From assembly GCA_028554755.1 (NCBI GenBank), contig JAPTOF010000036.1, positions 186,001 to 250,000 of the forward strand: a stretch of 64,000 nucleotides of DNA. Direction: 5' to 3'. Shown here piece after piece: positions 10,843-20,854 of the stretch; within the stretch, counting starts at the first letter, position 1; each line of letters begins with the position of its first letter. The DNA is from Cordia subcordata. Its lineage: Eukaryota; Streptophyta; Magnoliopsida; Boraginales; Cordiaceae. Position numbers and translations under genes: made by a program. The notes under the pieces were generated by a model. The model was not told the origin of the DNA and made no database searches. It was given only the letters and a program-made list of their open reading frames with translations.

Positions 10843-12814
10843 TGGACGATTGGGGTGGAGCTGATTGCTCCAAAATTTGATTATCATTGGCATTGAGATT
10901 GCTAGAGCAATCCAACTTCTCATCCAAGTTTGACTTTTCAGTGTGTTGCAATGTATCATCTTTAGTATTCCTTCCTTGATCAAGAACCTCAAATTGATTA
11001 GCATGAATCATCTTGGAGCTTGAGGGGTCATTGGTAATCTTGGGACAAGGAGTAGAAGGCCGAGAAGTAGATTGCTTCTTATTAAGAGTCAAATCAGCAA
11101 TCATGGGCTCTTTGGTAGTGTTCTCCATGTGGTCTTGCTTCTTGCCAACAATTTGCCATTCGTAGTGAACTTTAGGTTGTTGCTTAGGAGCTTGCTTTTG
11201 TGGTTGAGGCTTTGAAGGGCAAGAATCTTCAATGTGACCAACCATTTTGCAAAAGGAGCACTTTTTTGGTTTCCATGCATACTCAACTCCAACTTTTGCT
11301 TTAGAGCCGTTTCTTAGCTTTGGGAATATAGCATCCGGAAGGTTATTCTCCAAATCAACTTCAACACACACTCTAGCAAACTCTAAGTTTCTTCTTGAAT
11401 CTGTAAGTGCATCCATTTGAAGTGGTTTCCCAATGAAGGAAGCAATATAACCAAGTCCTCTTTTGGAGTATAGGCACATCGAAACATCCCATAGTTTAAC
11501 CCAAATAGGGACTTTTTTGCATGAAAGATTAACAAATTCCAGATTTGGTTCCCACTTTCTCAAAAGAAGAGGTCTATGATTAACATGCCATAGTTGTTGG
11601 AGAACCTTTTGACAAAATTCATCCTTTTCAAATTTAAAGATAAAGAGACCTTTTCCTTTAGTATGAATGTCAACCTTGCCAAACTTCTTCCAAGCAAAAT
11701 CAACCATGTTCTTGATTAGGAAGTAGGGTGGGGGGGCACCTAAAAATTGTCCAACTAAGCAATGGCTCCAAAAGTTGTCCCCATCATCATATAAATCCTC
11801 AGGAGGATCAGCAACTTCTCTAATACCATCAACCACATTATAAACATGCTCTTCCTCAAATTTCAGATTTGTATGCATATGCTCCGCAAAAACCCCACCC
11901 CAATCAGAAGTAGGTTCATTTGTAGAAGGCACATACCTTAGTTTAAGAGGCTTTTTCCAAGCATTAGGTTGGCTGTAAGCATGGTGCAAGACTCGGCCTT
12001 GATCATAGTTTGCTTGAGTGTTGTGCTCTTGCTTTCCAAAGCTTGCATATGTTTCTGCCTTGGGGTCGATTTTGAGAGGAGGATTTGATGACATGGCTGC
12101 CATGTCATTTAATGAAGAGGGCTGACTTGGCTTAGGTGGGTCAGCCAAGCTCTTAAGATTTGAGTTTCCAAGAGGAGGGAAAAATCCCAATGGCTCACGT
12201 GTTTCAAGCAAAGTGTCACATGGATCAGATTTTGAGTGAGTTTGACTTGAGTGAGTTGTCAAGTCTTGTTTGGAGTGGGTTGAAAAAGTGCTGATAATCT
12301 CCTTTTCTCCATGCATTACCTCGGGAATAATGCTATTATCCAGAAGTTGTTGACCAATGGGTAAAGTATGGGCATCCAAGTCTTCTTCTTCTTTGTTGGA
12401 GACACCATGGCCGAAACAAGGAGTTTGGTAATGAAAAAGGCGCTGTGCAAGCTCTTCTTCCACTTTCTTTTTTTGCGGACTAACAAAAGTGTTAGATTTA
12501 GAAGAGGAAGAGTTTTTTGATTGAGGAGTACAAGAGAGCTTATGAATCAAATCAACCTTAGCTTTAGATTGTGCATCAAGGTGCTCCTTATATGTGCAAC
12601 CAGATTCAAGTGCTTTAAACACATCCTGTAATTCTTTACTAGAGGTGGATGAAGCATCTTGTCTCTCAAGGGAAGAAGGAGAAGAGGCTGAAGCCACCTC
12701 ATTGAAAGTATCTTTAGAAGAAGAAAAAGCTTTTGGACTATCTAACGTTTGCTTCTTTGCAAGAATTCTTGCACTTTGCCTAGAAGAAGTAGAAACTTTC
12801 TTCTTTTTCCCCAT
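10808..12814 (-). CDS. F ORF1: intact LINE nucleocapsid-like protein
   Basis: The frame is open for about 668 codons from an ATG giving MGKKKKVSTSS. The N-terminal third is basic, then Ser-rich and low complexity. A short conserved FFPPLG motif lies near 12175. The DUF4283-like domain covers about 11880-11540 (CLVGQFLGAPPPYFL, then WHVNHRPLLLRKWEPN). A zinc knuckle CSFCKMVGHIEDSC, of CX2CX4HX4C form, lies near 11215-11260. Proteins of this kind bind LINE RNA in the cytoplasmic particle, which is family knowledge. The overlap with ORF2 suggests coupled translation. Confidence 0.85.
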   Translation of the reverse strand: MGKKKKVSTSSRQSARILAKKQTLDSPKAFSSSKDTFNEVASASSPSSLERQDASSTSSKELQDVFKALESGCTYKEHLDAQSKAKVDLIHKLSCTPQSKNSSSSKSNTFVSPQKKKVEEELAQRLFHYQTPCFGHGVSNKEEEDLDAHTLPIGQQLLDNSIIPEVMHGEKEIISTFSTHSKQDLTTHSSQTHSKSDPCDTLLETREPLGFFPPLGNSNLKSLADPPKPSQPSSLNDMAAMSSNPPLKIDPKAETYASFGKQEHNTQANYDQGRVLHHAYSQPNAWKKPLKLRYVPSTNEPTSDWGGVFAEHMHTNLKFEEEHVYNVVDGIREVADPPEDLYDDGDNFWSHCLVGQFLGAPPPYFLIKNMVDFAWKKFGKVDIHTKGKGLFIFKFEKDEFCQKVLQQLWHVNHRPLLLRKWEPNLEFVNLSCKKVPIWVKLWDVSMCLYSKRGLGYIASFIGKPLQMDALTDSRRNLEFARVCVEVDLENNLPDAIFPKLRNGSKAKVGVEYAWKPKKCSFCKMVGHIEDSCPSKPQPQKQAPKQQPKVHYEWQIVGKKQDHMENTTKEPMIADLTLNKKQSTSRPSTPCPKITNDPSSSKMIHANQFEVLDQGRNTKDDTLQHTEKSNLDEKLDCSSNLNANDNQILEQSAPPQSSNEDLLLEHKGI

Positions 12815-12974
12815 GAGCAAGCAATTGGGAAGCAAGAGGGGTGTGGAGAAGTGAAGTGTTTGAAGGTTTTTTTAATGGAAGATGGCGATATGGTGGTGGT
12901 GTGTGGAGGAGTGATGGTGGCTGGTTGCAAAAGTTCTAGAGAGAAGGGGGAGGAATTTCATGGTAGAGAGAGAA
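12815..12974 (-). promoter_or_regulatory. F 5' UTR / internal promoter region
   Basis: Read on the minus strand this starts TTTCTCTCTCTACCATG, continues through CCTTCTCTCTAGA and contains CCAGCCACCA before the ORF1 ATG. The same three blocks occur in the 5' UTR of B (51529-51683) and, in part, in Q and G. LINEs carry an internal promoter in their 5' UTR, so conserved blocks here are candidates; that is inference. Confidence 0.6.
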
Positions 12975-12975
12975 A

Positions 12976-14367
12976 TATGTTTGAGCTTTTGCAGAACTCA
13001 TCATTTTCAAACCTAAAAATGAAGAAACCATTTTCAGCCGATTTAATCTCCACCTTGCCAAAGTTTCTCCAATGAATATCAACCATTTTCCTAAGGAGAA
13101 AGAATGGGGGAGGCCTATCTAAGAATTGGCCAATGAGGCAATATTTCCAATGCTCATCTCCCTCTTCAAAAACATCACTTGGTGGGGCAGCACCTATTCT
13201 TCCATTTTCAACAATAGGTTCATGGAAATCAAGTTTAAGAGAGTGCATGAGGTTACCAACAAGATGGTCTTTCCAATCTTTGCAAGAGTTCCATGCATTT
13301 CGGCTTGATGCTTGATGAAGGTGGCTGGAATCAATTTGATCCTCAAACTTTGAAGCTTCATGATCAATAGGTTGAGAAAGAGGCCGAGATTTACCTTGAG
13401 ATTTGCTTTGCACATGTGGATGCCACGTCATGTTGCTTTGCTGATTTGGAAAAGAAGTTGCTGACCTAGCAAGAAGAGGTGGGAAATTTTCGTCCAAGTG
13501 TGCTTGTCACATTTCGAAGGCATCAGATTTGGTTTGGGGGGAAAAGCCATGTGCATGTGCTTGCAAATTGGAATTTGGGCTGCCAATGATATTCCCAATA
13601 GGATGAGTTGTTGAAATGTGATTGGAGGGGGCTGAATGGGCGTCCTTTTGGCCAGAAGAAATAGCTGCAAAGTCTGATTTTGTATGTACTTGTCCAGCCG
13701 AAAAACCATTGGGTAATGACCAACATGTATTCCTATTTTCTCCCACCAAAACCAAGCTGCCTTTGTTGGAATTTTTTGTTTTTTCAAGCGAAAATGGAGG
13801 CTTAGCTACAGATTTTGGTGCAAGAATCTTGTTCTCCTTGCCATTTGGAGCATTTTGACTACCACTTTGCCCAACAAAGTTTTCCATTTCTTGCATTTCG
13901 GCTACCATGGGAGGAGTTTCTTCAAGCTTTTCCTTAGCGAAAAGAGGAGGATTAAGGCCATGTGAGCTTGAAAATGATGGTGAGAGGGCTCCATCTTCAT
14001 CTTCCACAAGAGATTTTCTCCAAGCATTAAGTTGCTGTCCATGGAAGCTTGAAAAGGGAGCGGCCAGATCTTCAAGATTATTTTCCTTCTCTTCTTGCCA
14101 TGGTCGACTCTTCTTGGTGAGGCTATGCACAAGCTCTCTTTTAGCTTCATCAAGGTTCTTCTTGAGCTTTTGCACACAAGGGCTGGAGGGAGAAGAGGAT
14201 TTCGAGCAAGACATTGATTTGTTAATGGTTTCACACGCTTCTTTGAGCTCCATATAAATGTCCAAAGTATAGTCGTCTTCTTCTTCATAGTTGCCAAGAT
14301 CATATTTTGAAGCTAACCTTGCACTTTTTCTAGTTTTTGAAGCACTAGACCTCTTCTTTTTCCCCAT
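12976..14367 (-). pseudogene. G ORF1, N-terminal half (truncated by F)
   Basis: The start gives MGKKKRSSASKTRKSARLA. The variable region includes a LDEAKRELVHSLTKK segment near 14110-14150 and an ENFPPLL motif near 13480. The DUF4283-like domain begins with CLIGQFLDRPPPFFLLRKMVD near 13070-13150 (residues given in part). One in-frame TGA near 13507 interrupts an otherwise continuous frame. The coding sequence stops at FENDEFC, where the 5' end of F abuts, so the zinc knuckle and C-terminus are absent. Confidence 0.83.
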
Positions 14368-14486
14368 AAAGAAGAAGAAGATGGTGGCTGGAAAGTAAAA
14401 AAGAGGTGGTCAATGGTGGTGGAAGATGGTCAAGTTAGAGAGATGTGAGAGCATTTGTTTCTAGAGAGAGAAATGTTCTTGAAGGT
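14368..14486 (-). promoter_or_regulatory. G 5' UTR
   Basis: About 115 bp precede the ORF1 ATG. On the minus strand it contains TTTCTCTCTCTAGAAAC near the 5' end and CCAGCCACCATC just before the ATG. These blocks are shared with the 5' UTRs of F and B, although this element carries a different type of ORF1. Confidence 0.55.
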
Positions 14487-14571
14487 TCATACCTTGCCCC
14501 CCACCTTACTTTCTGATCAAGAACATGGTAGACTTTGCTTGGAAGAAGTTTGGCAAAGTTGATATTCATAT
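14487..14571 (+). repeat. Inverted ORF1 fragment at the 5' end of G
   Basis: This 85-bp piece reads on the plus strand as PPPYFLIKNMVDFAWKKFGK, opposite in orientation to G. It is closer to the ORF1 of F (near 11700) than to the ORF1 of G itself. It ends exactly at the right TSD copy, so it entered with G. It runs in frame into the H1 ORF2 and imitates an ORF1-ORF2 fusion. Confidence 0.75.
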
Positions 14572-14587
14572 AGATAAAAATGGCAAC
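14572..14587 (+). repeat. TSD of element G, right copy (16 bp)
   Basis: AGATAAAAATGGCAAC is identical to 5249-5264. H1 ORF2 resumes directly after it with LLTKAEEAKAQF. Confidence 0.92.
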
Positions 14588-17021
14588 TTACTCACAAAGG
14601 CCGAAGAGGCGAAGGCCCAATTTCTTTCTTTCTACAAGGACCTTCTTGGCACAAGATCTAACTCAAATGCCAATGTCCTAAGCATTAAATCCATACTTGG
14701 CAAAACAATCGAAGGAAAATGGAAGGAAATGCTTGCTGCCCCCATATCCAATGAAGAAATTAAAGAGAGTCTCTTCTGTCTCAATCCTAACAAGAGTCCG
14801 GGACCCGATGGTTATACATCAAAGTTTTACATGGCAGCTTGGGAAATCATTGGTGATGAAGTGATGCATGCTATAAAGTCTTTCTTCTCAACCAACAATC
14901 TCCTAAAAGAGGTAAATGCCACTATCATCACCCTTGTTCCTAAAGTTCAAAACCCCACCAAGGTCAAAGATTTTCGGCCTATTTCTTGTTGCAATACTAT
15001 ATACAAGTGCATTTCCAAGATCCTTGCCAATAGACTCAAGAATTGCCTCCCATATATCATCTCAAACAACCAATCAGCTTTCATTAAGGGTAGACTCATT
15101 AATGAGAACATCCTTATTGCTCATGAGCTAATTAGAGGATACTCTAGAAACCATATCTCTTCAAGATGTGCACTCAAAATTGATATCATGAAGGCATTTG
15201 ACACATTGAATTGGCACTTCATTGAATGCACCCTTATTGCTCTTGATTTCCCAAAAAAAATTTGTTGATTGGCTGATGGCTTGTATTACCTCCCCGAGCT
15301 TCTCTATTGCTATTAATGGTGGCCTTGAAGGTTTCTTTAAAGGGGCAAATGGCATAAGGCAAGGTGGCCCCCTTTCCCCTTATATCTTTGTGATTTGCAT
15401 GGAAGTCCTTACTAGTATGCTCAACAATTTGGATAAGGAAGACAGGTTTCATTTTCATCCCAAATGTGGAAAATTGAAGCTTAACCACTTTTGTTTTGCG
15501 GATGACCTCCTTATCTTTTGCAAAGGAGATATCAATTCTCTTGAATGCATTATGAATATACTTAGTGCTTATCATTCTCTCTCGGGCTTAAAAATCAGCA
15601 AAGACAAGAGTGAAGTGTTCTTTGGTGGGGTTCCTTTGGAGAGGAAAAAGGACATTCTGGATAAACTTGAGATCAAAGAAGGTAATCTACCTTTTCGTTA
15701 CTTGGGAGTCCCTCTTGTATTGAGGAAACTTAGTAAGGCCGATTGCTTTCCTCTTTTGGAAAAGATCACAAAGAAGATTGAGCATTGGACAACAAAATGG
15801 TTATCTTTTGCTGGAAGATTACTTCTCATTAAATCCACTCTTACCCAAATATGTTCATATTGGGCTGGAGTCTTTCTCATCCCTAAGGGGGTCATTGCAA
15901 CTATTGAGAAAAAGCTTAAAGCCTTCCTTTGGAGAGACACTGGAGCTAAAGTTGCTTGGAAAGATATTTGTTTGACGCAAGAAGAAGGGGGTCTTGGAAT
16001 TAGAAGACTTCAGGAAATTAATGATACCTTTATGCTTAAAATCTTTTGGAGAATGTATGCATTTAGAGAATCACTTTGGAGCTCTTGGGTTCATGAAAAC
16101 TACATCAAAGAAGGTTCCATTTGGACATACACCATCCCAAAGGATCTTAGTTGGATTATGAGAAGTTTGTTCAAATGCTGTGAGATTGCCCGAGAAAGCA
16201 TTAAACATATTGTTGGGAATGGCAAGGATACTCATTTTTGGCTGGACACTTGGCACCTGGAGGGCAACCTTGGTTTATCTAGGCAAAAGATATTTCTACA
16301 CCCTCCACTCTTTGCAAAGGTTAGTGATATCTACACTCAAAATGGATGGAATTGGCCTCCTTACCTCTTCCAATTCAATGCACCTAGCTTCCATCTTGAT
16401 GAAGAAAAATCTGATTCATTTTGCGGGAATTTATCCCAAAATGGTGTTTTCTCTTTTAAGCACACATGGGAGTGTATTAGAGTCAAGGGAGATAAGGTCA
16501 AATGGCACAATATTGTATGGTTCAAAGGTCATTCTCCTAGGCATGCTTTTATTTGCTGGCTTGCCTTCTTGGATAGGCTCAACACAAAATATAGAATTCT
16601 TCATTGGGGAATCAATATTAATCCTACTTGCTCCTTTTGCAACTTGGGTTGTGAGACTAGAGACCACATTTTCTTTGAATGTAGTTTCACAAGAAGAATT
16701 TGGAAGATAGGATTACAACTCATGCTTGTCAAAGAACCATTGTTTGAATGGGAAAAGATTGTGGACTTCATCACTCCATTTTCACTTGAGAAGCATTTGA
16801 AGGCAACTATTCTAAAACACTATTTGGGAGCTACCATCTACCATATATGGAAGGAAAGGAATTGCCATGTGTTTTGCATGGAAGCAAAAACTGAAGACCA
16901 AATCTTCTCCAACATTTATAATGAAGTCCAAGTCAAGTGCATTTTTGGCAAAAAGTTCACTTCCAATAGTTTAAACAAAGAAATTTGTAAATCATGGAAA
17001 CTTGAAGAAATTCTTGTTTAG
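14588..17021 (+). pseudogene. H1 ORF2 piece 3: RT and zf-RVT
   Basis: The piece holds the rest of H1 ORF2: NPNKSPGPDGYTS near 14790, KDFRPISCCNTIYKC near 14960, the RT palm with CFADDLLIFCKG near 15490-15530, SFAGRLLLIKST near 15805, and the zf-RVT block CSFCNLGCETRDHIFFECSF near 16630-16690. One frameshift near 15255 (a run of A) is the only break; the following 599 codons are open to TAG at 17019-17021. This is one of the best preserved RT plus zf-RVT stretches in the window. Confidence 0.9.
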
Positions 17022-17090
17022 GACCTTTGTAAATTTTCTTTGTCATTTCACTTTTTAATGAAATACTTACTTACTTCTGCAAAAAAAAAG

Positions 17091-19741
17091 TACAAAGATG
17101 AGAACATCAAGAAGCAACAAAATCTCAAGTGCTCAGTTCTCTCGGTGGAGGCCCATCAATAGTAAGATGATTATGATTTGTTGCTAAAGCTTCTTTATCT
17201 ATTACTTGTCCATGAGATTGAGCCACATCAACAACATTCTCGACAATAACCCCATGGGTTGAGGCGTCAACAACTTGATCTTCTACCTTATCGCAACAAT
17301 TAACCTTGTTAACATCTTCCTTATCATCAACATTTGTGGTTACCACATTCTCATCAAGGACAGCAAATCTATTGCATGTTGAAGACAAGGAAGGCAAATC
17401 AGCAAGGGGCTCTTTAGATGGCTTGGATTCAAGAACCACATTTGCAAATGGAGTAGGATTAATAGTGGGCACTTTTTTCCACACTTTCTTTGTCTTGTAA
17501 TTTCTCCATTCCCTCTCTTTCTTTTCAAATCTGTGTACTTGATGAGGACTATTTGTAAGAGGCATATTTGGGCATGTTCTTTGTGAGTGACCAACAATTT
17601 TGCAAGAGGGGCAAACAAGCGGTTTCCATGTATATTCAACATCAATTTTGGCCCATTCCCCGTTTCTCAACTTGACAAATGTATAATTGGGAAGCTCTTT
17701 AGAGAGATCCATCTCATTGCATACTCTAGCAAAACCAACAAAGGTTCTAGATTTCGTCAATCTATCCATTTGAATTGGATAACCAAGTGTGCTAGCAACA
17801 TAGCTAAGACCTCTTTTAGTGATCAAAGAGCATGGCACATTCCTAAGCTTGACCCACAAAGGAACTTTCTCCCAACTAAAATGCATCAATTGTGCATTTG
17901 GATCCCATCGTCTAAGCAAAAGTGGTCTATGGTTTACATGCCACATTTGTTCCAAGATTTGAGCACAATAATTATCATTTTCAAACTTGAACACGAACAT
18001 TCCATTATCGGCTGATTTGATTTCAATTTTCCCAAAGTTCTTCCAATGCAAATCAACCATTCTTTTAATGAGAAAGAAAGCTGGTGGATGATCAAGGAAT
18101 TGGCCAATAAGACAATGCTCCCAATGCCCGTCACCTTCCCTAAAGACTTCTTCTGGTGGGTCAGCCCCTAACTTGCCATTTACCATTATAATAGGTTCAT
18201 GGAAATCAAGTTTAATAGAGTTAAAAAGGTTACCAACAAATGTGCCTCGCCAATTCTTGCTTATGTTCCATGCATGTTGACTCGGGGCTTGCTGCTGAAC
18301 CATGTTTTGAGCTTGTTGGGAAGTTGCATGAAAATTTTTCTCCCAAGCGTTCAAAGGAACATTTCCTTGTGAGTGGCGAGTTGGAGTAAGATTCTGACCC
18401 CCATGCAAAGAAGCTCTATAATTTTCTTGAATCTTGCTTTCGTTCCCTTCAAAGAAATTTTGAGCATTGAGGAGAGATGGGGGCTGAGTACGTGGAGAGT
18501 GAGCAAAAGAGCCATTTTCCTTATGTGACGTGGCAGTTATATCACAAGCAAGAAATGAGTTGGCTGCCAGGTTGTTTTTCCCCAAAAACTCACGTGACAA
18601 TGGGGGAAATTCAGTTGCATTTTGAATTGCAAATGTCCATTTGATTTCTTCCAAAGTTGGGTAGGGCCCTTATGGAGTTAAGGAACCAGCATTTGAGAGG
18701 CAATGACCAGCATCCGAAGCACTATAACCCGCTGGAGAAAGATGTGTTGTCGCATCCTTATTTGGAGAGTTTGAGATGTTGTAAGATGATGTCGGCTTTG
18801 GGAACTAAAAATGGTCAGAATTTGCTGGAGTGTCAACCGAGTCTTTGCCCAATGAAGCTTTAGTCGAAGATCCGGTGGGTAAAAGCTTAGACTTTGCATG
18901 TCTTCCAACATCTTCAACCTGATTTTCAGAGGCAAATTCAAGCTGATTTTCACCAAAATTTTCCCCCCTTTGAAGGTGTAGAATCTCCATGTCGAGAGTA
19001 ACATTATGAGTGCCATTTTGATGGGGTTTTGATGCATTTCTATAAGATGAAAGGGTGTTTGTGTAGTCGGCAGCCCTGGCATCATTTTCTCCATGCCCGG
19101 GTTTAAGCTCTTGGATGCTTTTCTTCCTCGTGTTTGAACTTCCTATACCATGGTTTGTGAAAGGAGAAGAAGGCTTGGCAGCCATTGACGAGCAAGAGAG
19201 GTATTGAACAAGTTGGGCTTTAGAAACATTGTATTTCTCTTCCAAAAGCTTACCTAAGTAAACTGAGTTAGTGCATTCCTTCTTGGCTTGCTCAATTTTC
19301 TCTTCCAAAGAGAGATTTGGATAAGCTTCTTGAACTTGTGAAGAAGAAGATGAAGGTTTAAACTCCATATTTCCAGCTGAATCATATGTCATTTTGTGCT
19401 CCAAGCTTGAGTTGATTGAGTATTCTTCTTCTTCCAATAAAGATGAAGATGAATGCTCAACCAAGGAGAGTAAGCCCTCAAGTTTGCTAGCAAAAATTCC
19501 TTCTTTTTCAGCAAAGTTTCCCTCAAAACCAGCGGCATTTTGGGAGATTTCTTCATAAGAGTCTTTAAGCTTTGCATTAATGGCCTTGATTCTAGCACTC
19601 TTACGAGAAGAGATGTGATTCTTCTTCTTAGGCATGATTGTGGTTGGGTTTAAGAAGATGATTTTTGGCAGGGAGTGGAATAATTTCTTGAGAGATAAGA
19701 GAGCAAAAGTTCTAGAGAGAGAACATTCCGTTCAAGGTTTA
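17091..19741 (-). mobile_element. L: ORF1-bearing element, 3' end split off by H1
   Basis: L has a minus-strand 5' UTR (about 19636-19741, beginning TTCTCTCTCTAGAAC) and a nearly complete ORF1. Only 34 bp remain after the ORF1 stop before the tail of H1. Its 3' UTR and tail would lie left of H1 and outside the window, so whether L had an ORF2 cannot be decided directly. There is no ORF2 start overlapping or following its stop, unlike F, B and Q. Confidence 0.75.
17125..19635 (-). pseudogene. L ORF1 (837 codons, two stop codons)
   Basis: One reading frame runs from MPKKKNHISSRKSARIKA to the TGA at 17125, broken only by in-frame stops near 18805 (TAG) and 18658 (TAA). Features in order are a basic N-terminus, a SLEEKIEQAKKEC helix near 19290, an EFPPLSREFLG motif near 18600, a DUF4283-like domain with CLIGQFLDHPPAFFL near 18090 and WHVNHRPLLLRRWDPN near 17930, and a zinc knuckle CPSCKIVGHSQRTC near 17580. 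The FSWEKVPLWVKLRNVPCS wording marks the ORF1 clade found here without ORF2. Confidence 0.87.
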
Positions 19742-20024
19742 CTCATTGTATCTCCAAGATTATTGTTAATAGGCTCAAAGCTTGCTTGCATCAACTAATC
19801 TCATGGAACCAATCAGCCTTTATCAAGGACCGACTTATTCATGAGAACATTCTTCTAGCACGTGACATTTTGAGAGGTTATTCAAGAAGCCATATCTCCC
19901 CAAGATGTGCTATCAAAGTTGATCTTATGAAAGCTTTGACACTTTGAATTGGAGCTTTATTGAATGCACTCTCCTTGCTTTTGGCTTTCCCCAAAAGTTT
20001 GTGGAATGGATTAAGGCATGTATT
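19742..20024 (+). pseudogene. M: plus-strand LINE RT fragment
   Basis: This short piece of ORF2 RT reads CISKIIVNRLKACLHQLISW, then QSAFIKDRLIHENILLA and ISPRCAIKVDLMKA. It has a frameshift near 19935 and ends at the WIKAC codons, where the poly(T) of N begins. Its left continuation lies beyond L, outside the window. No later piece in the window continues it. Confidence 0.75.
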
Positions 20025-20722
20025 TTTTTTTTGCGGGCCAAGAAAGTGATTGTATTTCACGTGTCAAAAATATGTACAAGTACAAATACAAAAGAGTGGA
20101 AAATGTAGTGGAAAGCCCTATACAATGATATCATCAAGCCTCCACGATTTACAAAGCAATTTGTTCAAGGGAGAGGGAGTAAATTTTCTACAGCAAGAGA
20201 GTTTAACTTTAACATCATTGAAAATAACATTGAAAATGAACTTCTCGATTTTTGCTTCATTTTGGAAGATACGCTGATTTCTTTCATTCCAAATGTGGTA
20301 AATGGCAGCACCAAAAAGATGCTTGATGATGGTGGCCTTCAAGTGCTTTTCATGTGCAAAAGGAGTGATGTAATCAATGATTTCCATCCAACAAATCAGA
20401 TTCTCCGGGGTGAAAGAAAGGTGAAGACCTTTTCTCCAAATCCTCCTAGTAAAGCTACATTCAAAGAAGAGATGATCTCTTGTTTCACAACCCATAAAGC
20501 AAAAGGTGTAAGTAGGATTGATGTTGAACCCCCAATGTAAGATTCAGAATTTTGTGTTTAGACGATCAAGATATGCAAGCCAAATAATGAAGCTATGTCT
20601 TGGGTTATGCCTCTTGTGCCAAATAATGTTGTGACCCTCAAAGTTGTTTCCTTTCCTTCTAATGTGTTCTCAAGTGTGCTTGAAGGTGAAATCCTCATTA
20701 GGGGAGAGAATCCAAATAATCT
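20025..20722 (-). pseudogene. N ORF2 C-terminal piece (zf-RVT)
   Basis: The open part (20118-20495) has CETRDHLFFECSFTRRIW, the HEKHLKATIIKHLFGAAIYH block and the terminal CKSWRLDDIIV. A TTG-to-stop type interruption and frameshifts lie near 20540-20700. The upstream codons continue at 31067 beyond N2. Confidence 0.83.
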
Positions 20723-20854
20723 TTTTTTTTGGCAGGATAAGTGTGTATGAATTTCATTAAAGCAAAATGCATGTACATGAACAGAGTGGAGAAGATACAA
20801 AAAGACCTATACAAAGATATTTTTCTAATCTCCACATCTTGCATAAAGATTTTT

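Larger units (their letters stand above)
5307..12974 (-). mobile_element. F: full-length L1-type LINE, interrupted by J
   Basis: F has a 5' UTR starting TTTCTCTCTCTACCATG, ORF1, an overlapping ORF2, a short 3' UTR and a tail (poly(T) at 5307-5315). Without J it is about 5.8 kb, the same length as the complete copy B. F sits inside G but has no visible TSD, and roughly 1 kb of G is missing at the junction. ORF1 is open and ORF2 carries several frameshifts, so F is dead. Confidence 0.85.
5265..14571 (-). mobile_element. G: ORF1-type element inserted in H1 (carries F and J)
   Basis: G lies on the minus strand. Its poly(T) start (5265-5276) is followed by about 30 bp of terminus ending in TTGCGATTTTAATA, a sequence typical of the ORF1-only elements in this window (compare 54605-54640) rather than of the ORF2-bearing LINEs. 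Its ORF1 N-terminal half is at 12976-14367 and its 5' UTR at 14368-14486. An 85-bp inverted piece of a different ORF1 closes the 5' side at 14487-14571. The middle of G (ORF1 C-terminus and most of the 3' UTR) is missing at the point where F sits. Confidence 0.75.
3324..17090 (+). mobile_element. Host LINE H1, split into three pieces by nested insertions
   Basis: H1 is a plus-strand LINE whose EN (3324-4300), linker (5120-5264) and RT plus zf-RVT (14588-17020) read as one continuous ORF2 once the insertions are removed. The 16-bp duplication AGATAAAAATGGCAAC at 5249-5264 and 14572-14587 proves the join across 9.3 kb. H1 ends with a terminus reading CTTACTTCTGC and about 9 A (17082-17090). It starts at about codon 15 of ORF2, directly after the A tail of the preceding copy, so its 5' end is either truncated or left of the window. 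Confidence 0.88.

Noticed and set aside
14525..15268. Apparent in-frame fusion of ORF1 (DUF4283 part) to ORF2
   Set aside because: The join falls exactly at the right copy of the 16-bp TSD of G, so it is an insertion boundary, not a fused gene.
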